From Lentisphaerales bacterium (GTDB lineage Bacteria > Verrucomicrobiota > Lentisphaeria > Lentisphaerales > Lentisphaeraceae): a stretch of DNA of 64,000 nt. Of this stretch, positions 36,886-45,415 are shown in pieces; the stretch's first letter is position 1; every line of letters starts with the position of its first letter. The position numbers and the translations under genes are program-made. A model generated the notes under the pieces. It was not told where the DNA came from, did not search any database, and saw only the letters and a program-made list of their open reading frames with translations. The stretch spans positions 62,001 through 126,000 of the forward strand of contig JAKVBD010000006.1 in NCBI GenBank assembly GCA_022446985.1, given 5' to 3'.

Positions 36886-37423
36886 TTTCAGGATGATTTA
36901 AACGCTGACCTATCTTTTGCCAGATCTGAAGATCTTCCTCGCTCCGTATATCAGGTCTAAAACCAAAAGATAAATAAAGGCAGATAGCTGGGGTCCGAAC
37001 AGATAACGTTCTTAGGTAACACTTCTCATGGCCTAGGCCTTTAAGTCTTTGCAATACATTTGAAATAAGCGGCTTGGCCAGTCCCATGCCTTGATACTCC
37101 GGGTGAACTGCCACCCAATGAACTCTACCAAGGTTTTCGCCATGATAATCTTCATTGTACCAGGATGTCGCAGTCGCTACTGTCTCGTCATCTGCATTAC
37201 AGATATAAAACTGGCGTCGGCCTAACTTCTCTTCATCAGCGCCAAAATATTCCTTAAACATCGCCGAATAAATCTTGTTATATTGATCTGCAGCTTTGTA
37301 GATTTGGAACCAATTTTCTTCATCACCGACATGATAATTCCGCAACTTGAAAGGTTTCTGCAGCTCAAATACTGGTATGTCATCCAAATTGGGACGCAAC
37401 ATAAATATTTCTTGAAGTTCCAT
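36872..37423 (-). CDS. GNAT acetyltransferase
   Basis: The 183-residue protein is a GNAT N-acetyltransferase: VHWVAVHPEYQGMGLAKPLISNVLQRL is the acetyl-CoA-binding motif A, and CLYLSFGFRP is motif B. The start codon overlaps the stop of the unknown gene upstream (TGATG), so it is translationally coupled to it. Its 3' end overlaps that of recD2 by 14 bp, tail to tail. The substrate is unknown. Confidence 0.88.
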   Translation of the reverse strand: MELQEIFMLRPNLDDIPVFELQKPFKLRNYHVGDEENWFQIYKAADQYNKIYSAMFKEYFGADEEKLGRRQFYICNADDETVATATSWYNEDYHGENLGRVHWVAVHPEYQGMGLAKPLISNVLQRLKGLGHEKCYLRTLSVRTPAICLYLSFGFRPDIRSEEDLQIWQKIGQRLNHPEITGI

Positions 37424-38055
37424 CAGCAACGAATCCCAGTTATATTTTGTGACAAATGAACTCGTTCAATATCATTTAATAACTCAGGAAGCTCCTCAAG
37501 CTTTTCTACTGAAGGAAGGTAAAAGTACTGCCCTCTTTGAATCTTAGACTTGTTGTTGGACAGTATTTCCTCTAACTGGTAAATCTCTTCTGTCAGATAA
37601 AGCTGAACTTTGTTATCTGTACTTATCATTTTGGTACCAGAAACATAAGCCAACAAATCAGCCTTAGCGACAGCCACTGCTAAGTAACGGCCATCTATAA
37701 AATCCTCTTCGACAAAAGAAACCGGGGCTAAATCTCCTGAGAGGTTCGGAGTACTCAAACTTATAATATCGATAGAAAACTGTAGATCTTTAACTGAATT
37801 CAGCTGTTCTTCCAAACCATCTCCAGCAATAAAAAAGGTCAACTCAGAAATTCTCAAGTTCATATCATAAAGTTGTGGCGGAACAAAACCACTGCTGAAT
37901 TTTGCCCACAGACTTCGATCAAAACCAACAAGGTTACCAACCTTTTGCAAACCAAGGATAGCTGTAAGAGTACTTTCTAAGTCAGCATCTGTATTTAACT
38001 GACAAAGAGCTATTTGATTAAATAAGGGGTCCGAGAAATTTGTCTGCGCACTCAT
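37423..38055 (-). CDS. Unknown soluble protein between STAS and GNAT genes
   Basis: The 210-residue protein has no signal peptide or membrane segment and no family was recognised. It is acidic, with a predicted mix of helices and strands. It is 5 bp after the STAS gene and overlaps the GNAT gene, so the three form one operon. A role in the STAS signalling pathway is possible only from context. Confidence 0.6.
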   Translation of the reverse strand: MSAQTNFSDPLFNQIALCQLNTDADLESTLTAILGLQKVGNLVGFDRSLWAKFSSGFVPPQLYDMNLRISELTFFIAGDGLEEQLNSVKDLQFSIDIISLSTPNLSGDLAPVSFVEEDFIDGRYLAVAVAKADLLAYVSGTKMISTDNKVQLYLTEEIYQLEEILSNNKSKIQRGQYFYLPSVEKLEELPELLNDIERVHLSQNITGIRC

Positions 38056-38060
38056 AATAA

Positions 38061-38411
38061 TTAAGCGTTGTGGCTGCCTTCTGCTTTTAGCTGAGCACTT
38101 GTCTTATTTAAGCCAATAGGGAATTTAGTGTGCAGCCTAAAAAGTTGCAGGTAACACAAAAGATCTTCACGGACATTAATCAACATGAATTTCTTACCTA
38201 CATCGCGTGTCACTTTATAAAATTCTGTAATAAGCTGAATACCTCTTACATCCACACTGTGAACATTGGTCAAATCGACAACCAGTAGTTCCCATTCTTG
38301 CGGAGCACTATCAATCCCAGACATCACTTCCTGACGAACTCTGTCAATATTACGAAAGACCAGATTTTGCTCAGGCATAGAAAAAAGTTCTGCGGCACCT
38401 ATTTGAAACAT
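38061..38411 (-). CDS. STAS-domain protein (anti-sigma-antagonist-like)
   Basis: The 116-residue protein is a single STAS domain: LVVDLTNVHSVDVRGIQLITEFYK corresponds to the DSSG region of SpoIIAA-type antagonists. The serine that is phosphorylated in SpoIIAA is replaced: the motif reads SVDVRG in place of xxDSSG. It may bind a partner constitutively. It heads an operon with an unknown gene and a GNAT gene. Confidence 0.78.
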   Translation of the reverse strand: MFQIGAAELFSMPEQNLVFRNIDRVRQEVMSGIDSAPQEWELLVVDLTNVHSVDVRGIQLITEFYKVTRDVGKKFMLINVREDLLCYLQLFRLHTKFPIGLNKTSAQLKAEGSHNA

Positions 38412-38599
38412 GAAATAATCCTAAAAATATATATAAATTTAATATTCACCTTCTAGAAGTCTCAGTCAAGCGTCAGAAGTTCATCTCGCACGAATTCAGC
38501 TCATTTTCTCCTAAATTCATGACATTCAGTTAACATCTTCAAACTAATTTTTTAAATACTGAAAAAGATTCATCTTTTTTACAAAACTACTGACAGTTT

Positions 38600-38734
38600 C
38601 TTTTGAGCCCTCCGTTTAGCAAGTGTGTGAGTTATGTTGTCTAGCTCCCACCATACAAATTTATCCTAGAAGATAAACAACTCTTCCACACACACCCCGT
38701 AGCGGACCGGCTTGCCGGTTCGCTACCTTTTTTT
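38600..38734 (+). ncRNA. Candidate small RNA ending in an orphan terminator
   Basis: No protein gene is open on the plus strand here, yet a strong terminator closes the stretch. Upstream, GTGTGTGAGTT (near 38622) can pair with AACTCTTCCACACAC (near 38680-38694), giving a long, partly interrupted hairpin. No known RNA family (4.5S, 6S, tmRNA, RNase P) was recognised. The extent is a guess. Confidence 0.35.
38699..38734 (+). terminator. Strong terminator with no protein gene upstream
   Basis: GTAGCGGACCGG/CCGGTTCGCTAC is a 12-bp stem (one G-T) with a CTTG loop and a following run of seven T. It may also be a copy of a dispersed palindrome that happens to end in T. Confidence 0.75.
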
Positions 38735-38799
38735 AAAGAAAGCCTTCTTGAGTTGGTCTCAAAGCATGATACTTTTCTGAAAAATTGCGGAGTAAAATT

Positions 38800-39429
38800 T
38801 TGACCAAGAAACAACAAAAGGCTAATGCTATTCTGGAAATTCTGGAAAAGCTTTACCCAGAAACACCTATCCCACTCGATCATACCGATCCTTACACACT
38901 TTTAGTCGCAGTCCTCTTATCTGCTCAGTGTACAGATGAACGCGTCAACAAAATTACTCCTGCACTTTTCGAATTGGCCGATAATCCAAAAGATATGGCC
39001 ATGAAAGATGTTGAAGAAATAAAGGCAATTATCAAACCCTGTGGATTATCTCCAAGAAAATCCAAAGCGATTTCTGAACTCTCAGAAATAATCATCAACA
39101 AACATCGCGGCGAAGTCCCGCAATGTTTTGATGCCCTAGAAGCCCTACCCGGAGTTGGTCACAAGACTGCCTCGGTTGTTATGGCTCAAGCTTTTGGAGT
39201 TCCGGCCTTCCCTGTTGATACCCATATTCACCGTTTGGCTCGTCGTTGGGGATTATCTTCCGGCAAAAATGTCGACCAAACCGAAAAAGACCTAAAAAGA
39301 CTCTACCCAGAAGATAAATGGAACAAACTTCACCTGCAGATCATTTTCTATGGCCGAGAGTACTGCCCGGCTCGGGGCCACATTAAGGAAAACTGCCCTA
39401 TCTGTACTGACTATGGTGTGAAAGAGTAA
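38800..39429 (+). CDS. nth: Endonuclease III (DNA glycosylase/AP lyase)
   Basis: Nth removes oxidised pyrimidines from DNA. The helix-hairpin-helix ALPGVGHKTASVV supplies the catalytic lysine, and PVDTHIHRLARRWG the catalytic aspartate. LLSAQCTDERVN is also typical. The C-terminal cysteines are YCPARGHIKENCPIC, giving three cysteines with C-x9-C-x2-C and no fourth, so the usual C-x6-C-x2-C-x5-C iron-sulphur loop is not met. The TTG at 38800 is preferred because GCGGAG lies 8 nt upstream. Confidence 0.93.
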   Translation: MTKKQQKANAILEILEKLYPETPIPLDHTDPYTLLVAVLLSAQCTDERVNKITPALFELADNPKDMAMKDVEEIKAIIKPCGLSPRKSKAISELSEIIINKHRGEVPQCFDALEALPGVGHKTASVVMAQAFGVPAFPVDTHIHRLARRWGLSSGKNVDQTEKDLKRLYPEDKWNKLHLQIIFYGREYCPARGHIKENCPICTDYGVKE

Positions 39430-39678
39430 ATGAACATCCTGACGGAAATACTCGGCTGGATTGCCATGATTTGCATCCTCACGGCATTTTACCTTTTGTG
39501 TAACGAGAAGGTTACTGCAAAAAGTAAGCTCTACCAGTACCTCAACATTACAGGTTCAAGCCTCTTTGTGTTTACTCTTAGTTTGGCTAAGGCGTGGCCA
39601 GCAGTAGCATTGAATGCAATTTATGCACTGATTGCTCTTTCAGCATTATTCAAAATATTTAAGGCAGAAAAAAGCTGA
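39430..39678 (+). CDS. CBU_0592-like small membrane protein
   Basis: The 82-residue protein has three hydrophobic helices and the family pattern: EILGWIAMICILTAFYLL, SKLYQYLNITGSSLFVF and AWPAVALNAIYALIAL. The function is unknown. The ATG directly follows the nth stop (TAAATG), so it is translationally coupled to nth. Confidence 0.8.
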   Translation: MNILTEILGWIAMICILTAFYLLCNEKVTAKSKLYQYLNITGSSLFVFTLSLAKAWPAVALNAIYALIALSALFKIFKAEKS

Positions 39679-39679
39679 T

Positions 39680-40039
39680 TTACGCCAGCAAATTTATATG
39701 CTGTCTTGGTGCCGATTGCTGACCAAAAAGGTTACTCACCTTTTTCTGTGCCATCGACATATCTGCCATTTTTGAATTGTGTTCTTTCTTTTCGTCAATC
39801 ATTGACTGCTGCAATTTACTGAAGGTTTCAGTATCGCTATTCGTGTGCGACTTTTGAAACTCTGTACGATCCTGTTTGTGCATCTGCACTTTCATCGCAC
39901 CCAGCTCAAAAACAATATTTGTATTGTTTTCCTTCACCATTGCTTTATTCTCTTCAGAGTGCACAACGTGCTGCGCCATCTTCGAAGAATCATCACTTCT
40001 ATGTACAAAGTGATTATTGTCTACCTGACCTACCTGCAT
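39680..40039 (-). CDS. Orphan hydrophilic protein 2 of a pair
   Basis: The 119-residue protein is hydrophilic and predicted helical (long MAQHVVHSEENKAM and KMADMSMAQKKV helices). It has no signal peptide and no family was recognised. AAGGTGG lies before the ATG. It is 33 bp after the companion gene, so the two are likely co-transcribed. Its role is unknown. Confidence 0.5.
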   Translation of the reverse strand: MQVGQVDNNHFVHRSDDSSKMAQHVVHSEENKAMVKENNTNIVFELGAMKVQMHKQDRTEFQKSHTNSDTETFSKLQQSMIDEKKEHNSKMADMSMAQKKVSNLFGQQSAPRQHINLLA

Positions 40040-40072
40040 TCTGTTCCACCTTTCTACAAGTTGTCGTTTTAC

Positions 40073-40714
40073 TTAAGCAAAAGTATTCACCAGTAAACCC
40101 GAAAGTCGACTGGTCGTCCTGAATCCCATTGTCACTGAATCCGTATGAGCATTGGCCGCGACATTATCTGTCCCCATATTCATGGAGAAATCGGTTCCTC
40201 TTGATCCAAAAGTACGAGGTATACCGAAAGCTTCGTTTTTAACTTCTTTGTTCATTTGATTCCTGGCATCTGTCATGATTGCCATCGCCATCATATTTAC
40301 GGCAATATCCTTCTTCGTAGAAGAAGCGATAGAACTGTTAGCGGTAAGAATATTGCGCATTTTACGAATTGTTGCTTCCGGACTGCCTTCACGAGTCAGA
40401 TCAACATCGATACTGATATCCACGGCAAATTGATGATTGGCAACTTCAGTCATGAAAGTTGTTGCGCTATTGATAGCTCCACCACTTAAAAAAAACTGAG
40501 CATCGCGGCGATTTCGGACATCTTTATCCATCTTGCGAAGCTCGTCCATAGTCATGTAATCTGTAGATTTTTTCCCACTACCTGCGGCTTCAGGAACATG
40601 CACAAGGGGCAACCCGTTTGTATCAACTGCCATGTTCATATTCTTTATTACATCTGGCTCTTCGCTCACGCTAGCATTAAACGTTGCCACTGCTGCCAAG
40701 CCTGAAACCGTCAT
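40073..40714 (-). CDS. Orphan protein 1 of a pair
   Basis: The 213-residue protein starts MTVSGLAAVATF after an AAGGA ribosome site. It includes a polar central region (REGSPEATIRKMRNILTANS) and a Gly/Ser/Thr/Asn-rich tail. No signal peptide or membrane segment is visible and no family was recognised. It is the first gene of a two-gene minus-strand unit, convergent with nth and its partner. Confidence 0.55.
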   Translation of the reverse strand: MTVSGLAAVATFNASVSEEPDVIKNMNMAVDTNGLPLVHVPEAAGSGKKSTDYMTMDELRKMDKDVRNRRDAQFFLSGGAINSATTFMTEVANHQFAVDISIDVDLTREGSPEATIRKMRNILTANSSIASSTKKDIAVNMMAMAIMTDARNQMNKEVKNEAFGIPRTFGSRGTDFSMNMGTDNVAANAHTDSVTMGFRTTSRLSGLLVNTFA

Positions 40715-40947
40715 ACAATTCCTTAAACTGTTCTGCTCTTACCTAATAAAATAGGCCTGGATCTATTCAGATCCAAGAGTTAAATAAATAACTTTTAAAC
40801 ATTTATTACTTTATTTACAAAAGACTTACAAAAACAAGAAAGTTTTCTAAAAGCTTACAGAATGGCACCAATCTTTCCACGCTAAGAATTCCATTTTTAT
40901 GCTAATAAAATATAGCCACCTTAAGATTCACGAACTAATATAGGACT

Positions 40948-43900
40948 ATGACATTTCATCCGATTATAGACTCCTGGTTTAAAGAACGCTTTGAAGAACC
41001 TACAGAGGTTCAGCAAAAAGCCTGGCCACACATCACGACGCGAAACAACGTTCTATTATCTGCACCAACCGGTTCTGGTAAAACCCTGGCGGCATTCCTG
41101 CCTGGAATCAACCAGCTTCTGAGCGATTCTCTAAGTGGTAGCCTTTCAAATGAAATCAAGATCTTATATGTCTCTCCTCTCAAAGCGTTGAGCAATGATA
41201 TACGACGTAACCTCGAAAATCCTCTGTCTGAAATCAATCAGGCAGCTCAAAGTGAAGGGACATTTTTCAATCCACTGACAGTCATGTTGCGAACTGGCGA
41301 TACCTCAGCCAAAGACAGAACTAAAATAGTCAAATCGCCGCCTCATATACTGGTGACAACTCCAGAATCTCTTTTTCTCATGCTGACGGCTGAGAAAGGC
41401 CGTAAAGTACTCGAGAGCATTGAAACAGTAATTGTCGATGAAATCCACTCACTGGCCCGCGATAAACGAGGCAGTCACTTATCTTTATCCCTGGCTCGAC
41501 TGGATCGACTTTGTAAGAGGAAACCAATTCGCATCGGTATATCAGCCACTCAAAAACCGATGACGACCATTGCTGAATTTCTCTGTGGCAAAACAGATGA
41601 AGAGCTTTTGAGTTTTGCCAACTGCGAAATTATCGATACCGGTCACCTTAAAGATTTGGATTTGGGAATCGATACTCCCAAAGATGAATTGAGCACTCTT
41701 TGCTCTCATGAACAATGGGAAGACATATATAATCAACTGGCCGACAAGATTAAAGAGCACCGAAGCACGCTTATTTTTGTCAATACCCGGCGTATGGCTG
41801 AACGTTTGAGTTACCAACTCGCGGAATTACTAGGAGAAGATGGCGTCACCAGTCATCACGGTTCACTCTCTAAAGACATTCGACTGAAAGCAGAAGAAAG
41901 ACTTAAAAATGGCGAACTGAAAGCCATAGTAGCTACAGCTTCACTGGAGTTGGGTATCGACATCGGTTATATCGACCTTGTCTGCCAAATAGGTTCGCCG
42001 CGAAATATCGCCGTTTTCCTGCAAAGAATTGGTCGTTCCGGCCACGCCGTTGGCGCCCTTCCTAAAGGTCGTATTTTCCCCGTGACCCGCGATGAATTAC
42101 TGGAAGCCATGTCACTTATTAGAGCCGTGAATAATAGGAACCTCGATCAAATCATCATTCCTGAGACTCCTCTGGATATTCTCGCTCAACAGATTGTCGC
42201 GATAGCAGCCTGTGAAGAAATTTCGGCCGATGAGCTTTATAAACTTTGCCGCAACTCATGGTCTTTCAGAGAACTCTCACGGGAGCAATTCGATGCCACA
42301 CTCCTTATGTTGGCGGAAGGAGTGAATCCGCAAAATAGACAAGGCGCCTACATTCACTATGATAGAATTAATAATCTTATTCGAGCTCGAAAACACGCTA
42401 GATTAGCAGCTTTAACTTCTGGTGGCGCAATTCCTGAAAATGCCGATTACCGGGTTGTCACTGAAGACGGTACTTTCGTTGGCGCCGTCAATGAAGACTT
42501 TGCCATAGAATCGCTGCGTGGCGATGTCTTTATACTGGGAACGACTTCCTGGCGCATTATGCATGTCCGCGGTACAACGATGACCGTACAAGATGCTCAA
42601 GGAGCCGCCGCTACCATTCCCTTCTGGTTTGGTGAAGCACCCGGAAGAACTATGGAACTCAGCCAAGAACTCTGTGATGTTCGTGAAGACATCGCCGAAA
42701 GACTAAATGAACAACTCAAACCAAAGCTCATAGCAGGACTTGCCAAAGATTATCAAATGAGTGAAGATGCTGCCGAGCAGGCTTCCATTTACATCGACAG
42801 CCAGGTAAATGCCACGGGGATCGTCCCAACTCTAAAGCACATCATTTTCGAACGATTCTTCGATGAGTCAGGCGGCATGCAGCTGGTAGTCCACTCTCCT
42901 TTTGGCAGTCGCGTCAATCGCGCCTGGGGACTGGCTATGCGTAAGCGTTTTTGCCGTGGCTTCAATTTCGAGTTGCAGGCCAGTGCTGATGAAAATGGTT
43001 TCTTACTTTCTCTTGGTCCACAGCAAAGCTTCCCTCTGGAAGATATGTTCTCTCTGGTTCCAAAAAATGTCGCTCAAAAGACACTTGAACAAGCCTTACT
43101 AGCAGTTCCTGTTTTCCAAATCCGCTGGCGCTGGAATGCTACACGAGCTTTAGCAGTCCTCCGTCAAAGAGGTGGAAAACGCGTTCCGCCTGCATTGCAA
43201 AGATTCAAAGCCGATGACCTTCTGACTTCTGTATTCCCACAGTCAACTGCCTGTCTGGAGCACATCACTGGCGATATAGAAATACCTACAGAGCATCCAC
43301 TTGTCTTTCAAACTCTTAAAGACTGCTTACATGAAGCCAATGATCTCGATATGTGGCTCGATGTCCTCGGCAAAATCGAGAGCGGCGATATAAAACTCTA
43401 TGCCTGCGATACAACTGAGCCCTCGCCTTTTAGCTATCAGCTCATTCATGCAAATGTCTATGCCTTCCTGGACGATGCTCCTGCCGAAGAGCGACGTACC
43501 AGAGCTATTGGAACTCGTCGTTCATTAAACCCGGATGATGTCAAAGACCTTGGTTGGCTCGATAAAGAAGCGATTCGTAGAGTGATCGAAGATGCCTCTC
43601 CAGTTGTCAGAAATGCCGATGAATTACACGACACATTACTAATACAGAAACTTCACTTTCTTGAAGACAATCAGGAATGGCAAAGCCGGTATGAAAAACT
43701 CGAGGAATCCGGACGTGCGTCAAAAATAACCGTTGCAGGCAGAACTCTGATCTTTGCTGTTGAAAGATGGACAATGATCAAGGCAATCTGGCCAAACGCC
43801 ATTCCTACTGCAACATTCACTTTGCCAGCAGCGCTTGATATCCCTTTTACTTTTGAGGATGCCGTAAAATCAGTCGTTCGCGGTCGCCTCGAAATTTCAG

Positions 43901-45297
43901 GCCCTATCACTGGACTCGAACTAAGCAAAGTTCTTTCTCTTAAGTTTTCAGATGTCTTCCAAGCTCTCCTAGCTCTCGAAGTTGAAGGTTTCATATTGCG
44001 CGGCAACTACAGTCAAGAAGTCAGAGACCCCCAGGAAATTTTAGCCGATTTAGAAAAGGAAATACCCGATGAAAATATCCAATGGTGTGAACGTCGACTT
44101 CTTTCCAGAATTCATCGCTTAACTCTCGATAGTTTGCGTCGCCAAATTCAGGCTGTAGAACCTGAGATTTTTCAAAAATACTTACTCGACCGACATCAAC
44201 TCAATGGCGAAAGACAATTACGCGGTAAGCAAGGCTTCAATAATGTCATTGATCAATTGGAAGGCTTTGAAATTCCATCAGCCAGTTGGGAGGAAGATAT
44301 TTTCCCTGCTCGAGTCACCGACTACAAATCATACTGGCTCGATGAGAGCTCCATGTATGGTGAAACTCTTTGGTGTCGTCTGAAATTAATAACCAACAAT
44401 GAAGAAAGTCAGACTGCAAAACTTAACTCCGCCACACCGGTAGCGATCTGTTTACGTGAAAATATTCCATGGTTACTTAACCCGGCACATGCTAAGGAAC
44501 AACCTTCATTAAGAAGTGATGCCGCTAAAGTTTACCAAGCCCTGCAAAAATCCGGAGCATTATTCACCGAAGACATCCGCATCAAAGCCGGATTACTCAA
44601 AACGCAAACCGAAGACATCTTGTGGGAATTGGCCGGCCGCGGTCTGGTTATAGCCGATGGCTTTGCTTCTTTGAGAAAACCCATATCTAAAAAGAAAGCG
44701 ACTCGTTCTCGACGCGGACAACGCACCTCCAGTCCAACCGGTCGCTGGAATCTCTTCCCTGGAGTTTTGGGTGAAGAAGTTCCTGAGAATCGCCGTCAGC
44801 AATGGGCCGAACTCCTACTCCACCGATATGGCATTCTTTTCCGCGATCTTTTAGAAAGAGAAAACTGTGCTCCTGCCTGGGGGATTCTCGTTCCTGTCTT
44901 AAGAAGAATGGAAGCCAGAGGCGAAATTCGTGGTGGTAGATTTGTCAAAGGCGTTGGCGGTGAGCAGTACGCTCTACCCGGAGCAGTTGAAAAGTTACGT
45001 AAGTTCAAAGACTCTTCAGAACAACATTACTCTTTTATTTCTGCCATCGAACCCTCTAACCTTGAAGGCATAATCAACACTCAATCAAAAGTACCTGCAC
45101 GCCGCGGCAATAAGCTTTGTTATTTAAATGGTAAGTGCGTCGCCAGTTATGAAGCTGCTAAAATCAGCTGGCATTCCGAAGTTCCGCAATCCACTCGACT
45201 GCAAATCGAATCTGCCCTCAAGATGGATGGCAAAACCAGAGCTGCCAAGAAAATTAAAATAGCCGTTGAAGATGATCGACAATTAATGCTCTTTTGA
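40948..45297 (+). CDS. lhr: Large helicase-related protein Lhr
   Basis: The 1449-residue protein is a full-length Lhr. The superfamily-2 helicase core covers about residues 1-450: APTGSGKT (Walker A), ATTPESLFLML, VDEIHSL (Walker B), GISATQ, TLIFVNTRRMAERL, VATASLELGID and QRIGRSGHAVG. The winged-helix and Lhr-core follow, then a long C-terminal part (to residue 1449) as in bacterial Lhr, which is thought to act in DNA repair and RNA/DNA unwinding. It is slightly shorter than E. coli Lhr. It is monocistronic. Confidence 0.96.
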   Translation: MTFHPIIDSWFKERFEEPTEVQQKAWPHITTRNNVLLSAPTGSGKTLAAFLPGINQLLSDSLSGSLSNEIKILYVSPLKALSNDIRRNLENPLSEINQAAQSEGTFFNPLTVMLRTGDTSAKDRTKIVKSPPHILVTTPESLFLMLTAEKGRKVLESIETVIVDEIHSLARDKRGSHLSLSLARLDRLCKRKPIRIGISATQKPMTTIAEFLCGKTDEELLSFANCEIIDTGHLKDLDLGIDTPKDELSTLCSHEQWEDIYNQLADKIKEHRSTLIFVNTRRMAERLSYQLAELLGEDGVTSHHGSLSKDIRLKAEERLKNGELKAIVATASLELGIDIGYIDLVCQIGSPRNIAVFLQRIGRSGHAVGALPKGRIFPVTRDELLEAMSLIRAVNNRNLDQIIIPETPLDILAQQIVAIAACEEISADELYKLCRNSWSFRELSREQFDATLLMLAEGVNPQNRQGAYIHYDRINNLIRARKHARLAALTSGGAIPENADYRVVTEDGTFVGAVNEDFAIESLRGDVFILGTTSWRIMHVRGTTMTVQDAQGAAATIPFWFGEAPGRTMELSQELCDVREDIAERLNEQLKPKLIAGLAKDYQMSEDAAEQASIYIDSQVNATGIVPTLKHIIFERFFDESGGMQLVVHSPFGSRVNRAWGLAMRKRFCRGFNFELQASADENGFLLSLGPQQSFPLEDMFSLVPKNVAQKTLEQALLAVPVFQIRWRWNATRALAVLRQRGGKRVPPALQRFKADDLLTSVFPQSTACLEHITGDIEIPTEHPLVFQTLKDCLHEANDLDMWLDVLGKIESGDIKLYACDTTEPSPFSYQLIHANVYAFLDDAPAEERRTRAIGTRRSLNPDDVKDLGWLDKEAIRRVIEDASPVVRNADELHDTLLIQKLHFLEDNQEWQSRYEKLEESGRASKITVAGRTLIFAVERWTMIKAIWPNAIPTATFTLPAALDIPFTFEDAVKSVVRGRLEISGPITGLELSKVLSLKFSDVFQALLALEVEGFILRGNYSQEVRDPQEILADLEKEIPDENIQWCERRLLSRIHRLTLDSLRRQIQAVEPEIFQKYLLDRHQLNGERQLRGKQGFNNVIDQLEGFEIPSASWEEDIFPARVTDYKSYWLDESSMYGETLWCRLKLITNNEESQTAKLNSATPVAICLRENIPWLLNPAHAKEQPSLRSDAAKVYQALQKSGALFTEDIRIKAGLLKTQTEDILWELAGRGLVIADGFASLRKPISKKKATRSRRGQRTSSPTGRWNLFPGVLGEEVPENRRQQWAELLLHRYGILFRDLLERENCAPAWGILVPVLRRMEARGEIRGGRFVKGVGGEQYALPGAVEKLRKFKDSSEQHYSFISAIEPSNLEGIINTQSKVPARRGNKLCYLNGKCVASYEAAKISWHSEVPQSTRLQIESALKMDGKTRAAKKIKIAVEDDRQLMLF

Positions 45298-45304
45298 AGA
45301 TTCC

Positions 45305-45385
45305 CTTTCTCAGGAGCGCCGCTCTCCAATGCGGCATAATCAAGTATTCTTGCGGTGCTCCAATACAGCCGAAATTAGGTAAGAC
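45305..45385. repeat. Dispersed palindromic repeat after lhr
   Basis: It contains CAGGAGCGCCGCTCTCCAAT, then GCGGCATAATCAAGTATTC and GGTGCTCCAATACAGC. It shares AGCGCCG/CTC and GGCATAATC elements with 4362-4460, 6153-6242 and 25078-25090. Confidence 0.6.
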
Positions 45386-45415
45386 TTTTTGCGAAAAAGA
45401 CGCTTTATTTGATCT

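Noticed and set aside
39845-40122. Two plus-strand frames of 67-83 residues
   Set aside because: They are antisense to the two orphan genes, which have ribosome sites and better codon use.
40757-40775. Short hairpin TGGATCT...AGATCCA as terminator
   Set aside because: No T run follows on either strand and no gene end is near; it may be a leader hairpin of the orphan pair.
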